Positions 1-8,644 of a stretch of 64,000 bases of DNA are shown one piece after another. Positions within the stretch are counted from its first letter, which is position 1. The number at the start of each line of letters is the position of its first letter. A program made the translations under genes and the position numbers. The notes under the pieces are model-generated. The model was not told the DNA's origin and did not search any database. It was given only the letters and a program-made list of their open reading frames with translations. Origin of the DNA: Pachyseris speciosa (taxonomy: Eukaryota > Cnidaria > Anthozoa > Scleractinia > Pachyseridae); contig JAEMWC010000559.1 in NCBI GenBank assembly GCA_016490735.1, forward strand, positions 288,501-352,500, given 5' to 3'.

Positions 1-4
1 CGAT

Positions 5-36
<32 letters not shown>

Positions 37-290
37 ATTGGGAGCAGGTCAATTGTGGGTTCATATGTTCCCGTGAAAGAAATGAATGTGAATTATATAT
101 GAAATGAATCATATATGAACTGCGGAAATGAAATAAAATGAAGAATGATCCTCGCAGTTGTGAACGCAATTTCCGCAATTGCGAAAAGAAGCCTGAAAAA
201 AAAATTCAGGACTTCAATGGGGTTTGAACCCGTGACCTCGCGATTCACATTCATTTCTTTCACGGGAACATATGAACCCACAATTGACCT

Positions 291-325
<35 letters not shown>

Positions 326-720
326 TGGAGCAGGTCAATTGTGGGTTCATATGTTCCCGTGAAAGAAATGAATGTGAATGATATATGAAATGAATCATAT
401 ATGAACTGCCGAAATGAAATCAAATGAAGAACAATCCTCGCAGTTGTGAACGCAATTTCTGGAATTGTGCAAAGAAGCCTGAAAAAAAAAATTCAGGACT
501 TCAACGGGGTTTGAACCCGTGACCTTGTGATTACCGGTGCCAGCATCGCTCCAGTAATCGCGAGGTCACAGGTTCAAACCCCGTTGAAGTCCTGAATTTT
601 TTTTTTCAGGCTTCTTTTTGCAATTGCGGAAATTGCGTTCACAACTGCAAGGATCGTTCTTCATTTGATTTCATTTCCGCAGTTCATACATGATTCACTT
701 CATATATCATTCACAAATCA
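1..720. repeat. Tandem and foldback array of tRNA-like repeat units
   Basis: Repeated units join a tRNA-like sequence, a short hairpin (CCTGAA, T-run, TTCAGG) and a spacer of about 150 bp. On the minus strand, D-arm sequence (GCTCAGTTGGTTAGAGC) occurs at 1-30 and 290-316, and T-arm sequence (GGTTCAAACCCC) near 211-240 and 498-530. Around 533-546 the orientation flips, and 547-712 repeats 374-532 as an inverted copy, giving a foldback of about 160 bp per arm. The A-box and B-box-like promoters and T-runs fit a pol III-derived retroposon. The array lies inside the last visible intron of RPS24. Confidence 0.75.
210..316 (-). repeat. tRNA-like unit with its anticodon arm replaced by inverted spacer
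   Basis: Read on the minus strand, the unit starts GGCTTCATAGCTCAG and ends with a B box and TGAAGTCC, whose ends can pair as a 7-bp acceptor stem with G-T wobble. The anticodon arm is missing. In its place lies a segment that is the reverse complement of the neighbouring spacer (CACAATTGACC side). This makes it 107 nt instead of about 73. It looks like template switching or gene conversion between opposed copies. It cannot encode a working tRNA. Confidence 0.55.
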
Positions 721-869
721 TAGCTTGTCTTCCAATTCGTGGAAAACGGGACTTCGGACATTTAAATTATTTTCCCGGATGATGCAGGTGAATCGTTTGG
801 TGGAAATAACTCAGTGGGTGTCAATTTCCATTCTTACGAAGCTCATTATTGGCTATCTTTTATACAATA

Positions 870-1280
870 CAGTGGAACCCCACTAAAATGAAGTGCCATG
901 GTACCGAAAAAAATTTTTGTTATAGCGGTGTCTTCATTATAGCAAAAACCCCATTATAACGAATTATTTGGTCAACAGAAAAAGTGTCCATTATAGCGGG
1001 GTAATTTAATAAATAACAATCACCAACAATTCAATGCTGCACATAGAAAATATTACTTTTATTCATTTGATACTGTAAACTGTAAGTGTAACATGCTGAC
1101 AATCAAGCGGGATAAAGCAAGCTGCGATTTCTAGTACTCAAATCTGTCATTTTTCAGGGTCGACATCTCCACTAGCCTGGTAGCCCGAGGCTAGTAAAAC
1201 TGGACAGGGCTCATTTCCACGTATTTTACTGTAATTCTGCCAGGCTTTCAAATGCTGTTCGTTATAGCGGGGTTTCACTG
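870..1280. mobile_element. Tc1/mariner (pogo/Tigger)-like MITE
   Basis: The ends read CAGTGGAACCCCACTA and, on the other strand, CAGTGAAACCCCGCTATAA, and TA dinucleotides flank both sides (868-869 and 1281-1282). CAGTG termini with a TA duplication are typical of the pogo/Tigger branch of the Tc1/mariner superfamily. There is no transposase, so it is non-autonomous. It sits in an RPS24 intron. Confidence 0.75.
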
Positions 1281-1466
1281 TAGACAGATACTGATTGGTT
1301 TCTTCAAAACAAAGGTTATCCACCGGCAAACAGAAGTGGGAATTCAGTTCAGATTCAGAAGATGCTCATTTGCCATGAATTCACTGTGGCAAACAACATC
1401 GGCAAAGACAAGGTTTGACTGTGTCCTAATGGGGAGATAGTTTAGACTGGTACTGTATATACTCAC

Positions 1467-3433
1467 TCTGGTCAGACGATACTTGGGTTCAAATTTTTTT
1501 GCAAAGTCCAGGGAGTCGTATATCAGGGCAAAACCTGTACTCCTACCACCACCATAAGCTGTCTTGAAACCAAAGCAGAAAATAACATCTGGCGTGGTCT
1601 TGTACACCTTTGCCAACTTCTCACGGATCTCAACCTTGGAGACATTGGGTCTTCCAGGATGAAGGACATCTACAACCTAGCAGAAAGGTAGTTTTAACAA
1701 AGTAATTAAAGTGCCTATGAAGCTAAATTTGTTTCTCGCTAATTTTAAAGTTTAATCCATAAAACTCAACATTCCAAAATTTGAGGTGCTCTTGATTAAA
1801 ATCGGCGATTATACAAGCGTTTGAAATTGGGCTATATTGCCTTCAAAAATGGCATTTAAATCGCGCGGCCAAAAAGACACGCGACAATAGCTGTGACGTA
1901 ATTTTGACGTAATTTTGGGGACAAGTATTCCAACTATTTCACTATAATTCATAAGCGCAAACACATTTTTGTACCCAAAATGACGTCACATCACGACCCA
2001 GACCCCTGACCATTTTTAAAGGCAAAATAGCCCAACTTCAAATGCTCGTAAAATCAACAATTTTAATCACAATCACCTCAAATTTTGAGATTCTTGCGTT
2101 TTTATGGGTAAACTTTAAAATTAGAGAGAAACAAATTTCACTTCATAGGCACTTTAAGCATTGAATAACTCACAAATTAATGTGTCTAGGTAAGCTGAAA
2201 GCCACTCATTGGGCACTAAGGCCACGTGGTAGTGGGCCTCACCTCTTAAATCTACCAAATAAAGTTTGAGCCTGATCATTAGTAGCCATGGACAACTTGA
2301 GGCCTAGCCTAAACAGCTATCAATGGCTTCTAATGCTCAGGCTCAATTTATGTTTGGTAGATTTAAGGGGTGAGGCCCACTACCATATGGCCTTAGTGCC
2401 CAATGAGTGGCTTTCAGCCTCCCTTGACACATTAATTTGGGAGGTATTCTTGTCACTCCAAGCCACATATGACAAGCTTCACAATTTAATATAGCACTGA
2501 GGCTTATGCAAGTCATCGGCTTCCCCGTGGGGTCGACTCCCGGGCCTACCAGGGAGATATGTGGGGGAATACAAGGAGATGGATGGGATTCTTTGCCCGA
2601 GGGTAGGGGAAAATCTTGACACTGTTTTTTCCGCTGAGAGACACCTCACCCAGGGGACTTTGTCTTGAGAGATTCCCCGGCCCCCCAGGGAAATTCCTCA
2701 AGTTTGCTTGACTGATTTTACAATCCCCCTGGTGGGGGTCGACCCCATGGGGAAGCCGATGACATGTGCATTATAAACAGTAAGAGACTTATAACAAGAC
2801 AATTATTTGGAAAGCTGAGAGTTTTTTGCTGACGGGGTTTACACAGAAATAAAAGAGCCTTTAATGACATTTAATCCAATACTGTGACCTCAGAATTGAG
2901 CTTAACATACAGTATAACAGTAGCGTTGTGCTATCAAATGGAAATAGGGACATATGACTTAATACATCCTGGGCGAAAATATGGAATTCCATTATCTTCC
3001 CATGACCCAAATTACAGGTTGTAAGTTTTCTCAATACCTTGACTCCCATCAGTCCTATTACCATTAACAACTTCAACACAGATCTATATTCAACTCTAAA
3101 AACAACAAGTCTTCAGTAAATTACCATTTGCTTCCGCTGAAGCAGGCGGTTTGTTAAGAACTTTCGCGTTCTGATCGTTGCTGTCCCGTCGCTCTGCAAC
3201 ATAACAAAACATGAACGATCGACATTTGGTAGTTGTTCATGCTACCCTGATGCTACTTGGGTATACTTCAACACTTTGTTTAAATCATAATTTAAGGATA
3301 ACCGGTGAGAAAAAGTTTATAAATCTTCGTTCAAAGTATTTCGCATTCATTTAATCAAATAACTAACAGAAAAGAAAACCGGATGCCGTAAAATTGCTCG
3401 GATTCGAATTCATACTTTCACCAAGCTCACCAT
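1467..3433 (-). CDS. RPS24: Ribosomal protein S24 (eS24), 5' exons; 3' end outside window
   Basis: Component of the small ribosomal subunit. Three coding exons are visible on the minus strand: 3431-3433 (the ATG alone, followed at once by donor GTGAGC), 3125-3193 ([19 protein letters not shown] onward to RKQM) and 1467-1676 (from [10 protein letters not shown] through [12 protein letters not shown] to EPKYRLTR). All junctions are phase 0 with AG/GT borders. The 94 residues match the eukaryotic eS24 family closely. The known protein is about 130 residues, so the lysine-rich C-terminal exon(s) lie left of base 1. A start codon isolated at the end of exon 1 is common in animal ribosomal protein genes. 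The pyrimidine-rich stretch upstream of the ATG fits a 5'TOP leader. Intron 2 holds three MITEs, and the next intron holds a pogo-like MITE and tRNA-like repeats. Confidence 0.95.
1710..2153. mobile_element. MITE with long terminal inverted repeats, TTAA-flanked
   Basis: The arms begin AGTGCCTATGAAG and remain recognisable for about 140 bp (AAATTTGTTTCTC, then CTAATTTTAAAGTTTA). They are flanked by TTAA on both sides (1706-1709 and 2154-2157). TTAA could be a target duplication, as in piggyBac or Kolobok, but the palindromic ends make the exact border ambiguous. There is no ORF. It lies in RPS24 intron 2. Confidence 0.7.
2172..2440. mobile_element. Foldback MITE, about 115-bp arms
   Basis: The left arm contains CTGAAAGCCACTCATTGGGC, GTAGTGGGCCTCACC and TTAAATCTACCAAA. 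The right arm is its reverse complement with few differences, separated by a short loop. There is no coding capacity and the family was not identified. Located in RPS24 intron 2. Confidence 0.7.
2507..2770. mobile_element. PIF/Harbinger-type MITE, TTA target duplication
   Basis: The ends are TGCA-GTCATCGGCTT and its complement TGCACATGTCATCGGCTT, flanked by TTA on both sides (2504-2506, 2771-2773). The interior matches the copy at 8192-8518 in reverse orientation (shared ATATGTGGGGGAA and GAGGGTAGGGGA segments). The 3-bp TWA duplication is characteristic of PIF/Harbinger elements. Confidence 0.75.
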
Positions 3434-3507
3434 TTTGCTCAGGCAGACATTGAAGAGAACGAGAGCGAGGTTTCTAAGCTGCTTAGTAGCCTGGCCTTCA
3501 TTATAAA
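3434..3507. promoter_or_regulatory. Shared bidirectional promoter of RPS24 and BMT2
   Basis: Only 74 bp separate the divergent start codons. On the minus strand a pyrimidine-rich stretch (CCTCGCTCTCGTTCTCTTC) precedes the RPS24 ATG and could be the 5'TOP start region. On the plus strand TATAAAATGGCGGAC combines a strong start context with a YY1-like ATGGCGG core. Both 5'UTRs must fall in or overlap this segment, unless transcription starts inside the neighbouring first exon. A 4-codon-long upstream frame (ATG TCT GCC TGA) precedes the RPS24 start. Confidence 0.65.
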
Positions 3508-4341
3508 ATGGCGGACAAAGTGAGTGAAGTTGGTCATGACCGAAACTTTCCAGTCAAACACGATAAAGAGCAAAGGCAAAGTAAAAAATTGAAAGGTAAA
3601 AAGAAGAAACGAACATCAAGAAAGCCTGTAGTGCAAATTAATTCGAGAAAAGATAGGAAGATGATAAGTGAATATCACACTTTGAACAAGAAAATTGACG
3701 CTTTGCGAAAGAATCCCGCGATAGCCACAGAAGACGCAACTTGTAAGATTACTGTTCTTGAGGCGAAAAAGGAAAAACTTGGAGGGATTGATGCTTATCA
3801 ACAGGCGTCAAAACTTGGAGAAACTCGCCATGGGAGTTTTAACTCAGCAAAGTGGGTCATAAAACAGTTGAAAGCCTTCAATGTCCGACCTGTCGCACAG
3901 AAACTCAAACTGAGAGTTCTTGATGTCGGTGCGCTTGATAATAACTACCAGAAACACGTCAAATGGATTCAGTGCACTCCTATCGACTTAAATCCACAAA
4001 ATGGTAAAGTTATAAAGGCAGATTTGTTGACACTTCGTGCCAACGAAATATATGATGTTGTTGTTATGAGTTTGGTTGTGAACTTTGAAGGGGATGTTCG
4101 TAAACGAGGAGACATGCTACGCAAATGTCAGGAACTTCTAGTGGATCAGGGATATTTATTTGTTGTTCTCCCACTGCCGTGTTTGAAAAACTCACGCTAC
4201 TTAAATGAGGATCTCTTTGTATCCATGATGGATAGTCTGGGGTTTGGTGTTTGCGCACATCATAACAGCAACAAGTTGAGCTTTTACATGTTCAGAAAAA
4301 CGAGACTCCCTCAAGCGAAATCATTCCTAAACAAGTCTTAA
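3508..4341 (+). CDS. BMT2: 25S/28S rRNA adenine-N1 methyltransferase, Bmt2 family
   Basis: 277-residue single-exon protein. In yeast, Bmt2 uses S-adenosylmethionine to make m1A2142 in 25S rRNA in the nucleolus. A lysine-rich tract at about residues 26-39 (KKLKGKKKKRTSRK) looks like a nucleolar signal. The Rossmann-type SAM fold follows: motif I VLDVGALD (137-144), an acidic position in PIDLN (158-162), ADLL (171-174), the family segment MSLVVNFEGD (187-196) with RGDML, and LPLPCLKNSRYL (221-232). The last two blocks are hallmarks of Bmt2 rather than of the related vertebrate SAM sensor SAMTOR. The first ATG has a good context (AAAATGG). The gene lies head to head with RPS24, which suggests co-expression with ribosome production. 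No intron is seen, unlike its neighbours. Confidence 0.85.
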   Translation: MADKVSEVGHDRNFPVKHDKEQRQSKKLKGKKKKRTSRKPVVQINSRKDRKMISEYHTLNKKIDALRKNPAIATEDATCKITVLEAKKEKLGGIDAYQQASKLGETRHGSFNSAKWVIKQLKAFNVRPVAQKLKLRVLDVGALDNNYQKHVKWIQCTPIDLNPQNGKVIKADLLTLRANEIYDVVVMSLVVNFEGDVRKRGDMLRKCQELLVDQGYLFVVLPLPCLKNSRYLNEDLFVSMMDSLGFGVCAHHNSNKLSFYMFRKTRLPQAKSFLNKS

Positions 4342-6873
4342 GGAAAGGTGGAAACCATAATAATTTTGCAATTGTACTGTGAAAAGCCAAGTAAAATTTT
4401 TATTATGTGGCTAGTCTTTGTAGCTGACGTTCATTTCATTTCATTTCACATTTATTGTGCTACCTCATAAAGATATATATGCACACTATCAGCGGTCGTA
4501 GGGTTAATTAATTACAATAGTGTTAACTAATTACAATAGTGTGATACTATGGAGTCCTGAAAGGCTCCTGGGTTAGTTCTGATTGGCTAAGTGCAGCTAA
4601 GCACTAGGCCATTATTCTCCCATAATGCTCATGAGCCAATAATTATTACAGATTATGCAAGGAAAGAAAAACAAAAGGTTATCCAAAGGATACATTTGTC
4701 TTATTTACATGAAAATTGTTGTGGCTAAAGATGATGAGTTCCAATGAAGACTTGGAGAGTGAATTCTATTACTTTGTAATAGAATTCTATTACTTAACTT
4801 CACTTCACTTATTTATTTGATGTAACCTTGTTCAAATGAATGATATTATATACATCTTGGTCAGTGGGTACCTAGAGAAACGTAAATAACAATAATTTGT
4901 GGAACTTGATCATCAAACTTGAAATTTGATGACGAATGAATAGATAAGTTCACACATAAGTGGATGTGAAGTGGCAACATCTGCTTGAACTTACATGTAG
5001 GTTTTTTTCTTTAGAACCGTTTTGTTAGCCCCACAACACACTACTTAATAGCCTTGACTGTTTGGTCATTATATGAAAATTTCAAACCTCAGCCTAGGGC
5101 AAGACCTCGGTTTGAGATTTCCTTTAATGAGCCCACTCTCGGCTATTGATTATCAACAGTTTACCAGTGAAGTGTACTGAAGGACAGTAGTCAGACCATA
5201 GGATGGGGTACTCAGGCTCACTATACTCACAACAGCTGTCACCTTGAATATTCTAGCCACAGTATACCAGTATGCCTTGGGCAAAATTGACATGGGGCAA
5301 GCCCCCCCACCCCTGGCATACATTTCTTTGTAAAAATTGGCAAGTTTGTGTTCTCTTAATTGCCACAAGTTTGTAATGGATTGTTATGAACCAAACATCT
5401 ATGGAGGTTTTTTGTTTATATGAAAAATTGTCATATTGTGTGCCATTTGCTGAAGTGCAGTAGCAAGCTTATTAATAATCTATGAAATGCATTTCATCAA
5501 AGGCAATCTGACTCAATTGGTACCAAACCTTTTACTTAACACTTATTTGTATCGTTATTGTCATCTTTTTTTCTTTCTCTCACCCCATGGGAAATACCCC
5601 ACCTATCCTGACAAGAATGATTATATTTTTCCCTGTTGTCTTATCAACTATATATTTCTCATTAAGATTCCTTTTTCACTTTTGATCATATACACCTGGA
5701 AAATGCACTATATAAGTTCTAAATTATTATTATTATTTATTATTAACTTGATAATGACACTATTTAGTGTTGAAATGTCGTCTCAAACCTTTCTACTGTC
5801 TGCAGACTGTGCTATTTTTACGAGGGGTCTGTACTATACACACAGTTGTGAACATATACCGGCCATCACAATCAACCAACACAGGCTGTTTGTTGTTTTT
5901 GATTTTAATATATACTCCATTAATCAACTCCTTTTTGACATTCTGGAAAATGGAAATGATTATATTAAAATGCCTAATTTAATAGTGCAAAAAGTAAGAC
6001 TTTTTAAATAGCCATAAATCTCTGTACTTCATTCTTCCTTTCCTCAAACTTGTACTATTATCGTTTTTCTCGCATTTCCTTACTTCTTACTAGTTCTGTC
6101 CATATTGTTTTTGAATGTCTTTCCAATTGTACTGATAATAATTATCAGTATTAGTTAATTGTAAGTCTGACCAGCCTAGGTTAGCCCTAGCTACCTGCGG
6201 GCCAGCTAACTATGGCGTTTCGTTTTGAAAATACAGCTGTTTTGTTGTTGTTGAGAAAAAAAATTGAAATTTAATTTAGTCCTTTGACCCAATGTCAGTG
6301 TTGACATTCACTCAATGAATTTGATAAATTACATGTCATTTACCACCTATTGAAGTCCGGTGAATTTAACTTGTTTAGCCTCAATAGTGGCTAGCATTTT
6401 CATTTCTACTTTCAATGTCTCTTCTTGTTCCAACATACAGGTCATAAAATTAAAGGAAATCTACACCAAAAATAAAATGCTACACATGAAATAAGTTCTC
6501 TCAGCTTGTACCACAAGAGATATACAGATAACAGTGTGGAGAAAATGCTAGTTGATATTGAGGCTTAATGGATAATAAAACTTCCCCCACAATTTGTCCC
6601 ACTCAGTATTCTACGCTTCAAGAGAGTTGTGCAAAGACTCCGAATGTCCAAGTTTACTTGCACCGTTTCCTGTGCCTGTAAATTTCTTTTAAAACGAAGT
6701 GTGGACCGATTAGTTAAGTAGTAGAGGACGAAAACTCACAGTTGTAGCTCTCAAGATACCACCCCCCCCCCTCCCCCCTTCAGAAAAGAAACCACCATCA
6801 TCTTTATTTATATACGGTAAAAAATGCAAACATCAGGCATTACCAATTATGTAAAAAAAAATATTACTATCAC

Positions 6874-6874
<1 letters not shown>
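4342..6874. other. AT-rich intergenic stretch, no supported gene
   Basis: Follows the BMT2 stop codon. A 174-codon open frame at 5487-6011 is very rich in Phe, Ile, Leu and Tyr from AT-rich DNA and has no recognisable family, so it is treated as chance. At about 6110-6250 a sequence ending in GTTTTGTTGTTGTTG resembles the 3' end of a LINE with a simple-repeat tail. A C-run lies near 6763-6777. Confidence 0.5.
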
Positions 6875-6921
<47 letters not shown>

Positions 6922-7182
6922 TAATAATAATAATAATACACTCCTCTAGTGCCTTAGAACCATGGTTTGGTTCTGGCCCTAGAAGGTAAATGTGGACAAG
7001 TAATTAAGTGAAGTATAATAATAATAATAACAGCCTTGCTAGGAACAGCAAGGATTCTGAGAAAGGTTCTTGAAAATTAAACAAGAAGGAATGACCCAAA
7101 GGACCTTTGGCCATTGGCTGTGGCTTGCTTCTTTGGTGTAAATGCGGCATAACATCTGCCAGAGCATAAGCGTCATAAGAAG

Positions 7183-7226
<44 letters not shown>

Positions 7227-7228
7227 CT
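6875..7228 (+). repeat. Two LINE 3' ends separated by (AAT)n tails
   Basis: (AAT)n tracts at about 6875-6939, 7015-7030 and 7182-7226 separate short non-repetitive pieces. One piece encodes LLGTARILRKVL and then a stop. That is the C-terminus of the LINE family also present at 55270-55785 (LLGTARILRRVL). Short 3' fragments ending in (AAT)n are what target-primed reverse transcription leaves after 5' truncation. Confidence 0.7.
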
Positions 7229-8191
7229 AACTAGCAGTTATAATACAATATTAATACTGACTAATAGAAGAAAATTCCCCCGTCCCACGCTACGATTGCG
7301 AGCCCTTATCGCAGCCAATAGATCAGGATCCTTAATTGAAGAATGAATGTCAGTACTTTTCAAGGTGGTAGCAACGGGCTTATACAGAATCAGTACAACA
7401 TGGATGCCAAACGTTTGTTGTTACAGAAAGTGTTGAGTGTTATATAATACGTGCTTTTTTCAATACTATTTACATGTAATATTCGAATTTATACTTTTAA
7501 AATATAACTTTTTGTACGGTCACACAAGTTTTGCCCAGGTGAAACTTATCTTTACTGTTAATTTAAGCCTCCGTCCTTCCCTTTTCATAATGTTTCCGCT
7601 CAGTTAGAAAGTTAAACAATTCATTTCAGTCTCACAGGCGATGATAGCGTGTGCTTCTTCTGCAGTCTAGCAGTTTTCGTTGTCCACTAGGATGCATTTT
7701 CAAAAGTTTGCGAGTTTTTGAAGGCTCCGAACTACGGGGCGGTTTTATAAGTCTACCAATTATTTACGCGAGAGTGAAACAAAGAAGCAAAATAGTTGCT
7801 GTCATCACGTATTCCATTTTCAAAACTTTGCGTTTTCGTGCTGTCGGTCTTGTAGCGCATTTTGAAAGCTGGCCTTTTGCGCTTGAATACTCTGTTGCGT
7901 GGAACACAAAAACGCAAATTTTTGATAACACGTTAAGCGTACACGGATGCATCTAAATTTCGTTCTTAGTTTCCCTTTCACTCCATGATCGGTATTCGAT
8001 TGGTGCTCCAGTGAATCAAAAGGTAGTGTTTTGTGCTTTGAGTGAATCAGGGATAATGCGCGTTTTCCCGTAGCGTTCCCGCGCCATCCCGCAGTATTCC
8101 CGCGCTATCCATGCAGTATTCCAGCATTATTTGTCTTATTTCCTCTCGCTTCAGTTGATTTGCTTCGAGATTTGATTGACTTCTTTTCTAA
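7229..8191. other. Intergenic stretch, nothing recognised
   Basis: Several short open frames at 7651-7956 on both strands overlap each other and show no family motif. No RNA gene, splice-site-bounded exon or terminal repeat could be supported. Confidence 0.4.
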
Positions 8192-8518
8192 TGCACATGT
8201 CATCGGCTTCCCGAGGGGTCGACCCAGGGATAACCAGGGGGATTGTAAAATCAGTCAAGCAAACTTGAGGAATTCCCCCTGGGAGTCGGGGAATCTTGCA
8301 TGACAAAGCCACTTGGGTGAGGTGTCTCTCAGCAGAAATTCCCCCCGACATCCTTTACAAATTCATGATTTCCCCCAGCCCCTAATCTTTGATCGTAAAA
8401 CAATGTCGTTTTCTCCCCTACCCTCGGGAAAGAATCCTATCCATCTCTTTGATTTCCCCCACATATCTCCCTGGCTGGCAAGGGGGTCGACCCCACGGGA
8501 AAACCGATGACATGTGCA
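8192..8518. mobile_element. PIF/Harbinger-type MITE, TAA target duplication
   Basis: The termini TGCACATGTCATCGG and its complement are flanked by TAA on both sides (8189-8191, 8519-8521). It is an inverted and longer relative of the copy at 2507-2770, sharing GGTCGACCC near both ends. It lies about 130 bp downstream of the SytA stop codon, between the convergent BMT2 and SytA genes. Confidence 0.8.
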
Positions 8519-8644
8519 TAATTACGTTTGCAGGGCCGGACTTCTGGCGTTTAAACCTACAGGTTAGACCTACTGGTCTTTAGGTTTATAGATCATCGTC
8601 ACCGAAACCTACTCCATTGACTAAACGCTAGTCCAATTAGTTTA

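Noticed and set aside
1147..1329. Minus-strand frame as the last exon of RPS24
   Set aside because: It overlaps the pogo-like MITE and lacks the lysine-rich KKKTSRKQRKERKNR-type tail expected for eS24.
3194..3430. snoRNA hidden in RPS24 intron 1
   Set aside because: No C box (RTGATGA) and D box (CTGA) pair was found on the transcribed strand.
5487..6011. 174-codon open frame on the plus strand
   Set aside because: Composition follows AT-rich DNA (Phe, Ile, Leu, Tyr), with no domain, splice or start signal support.
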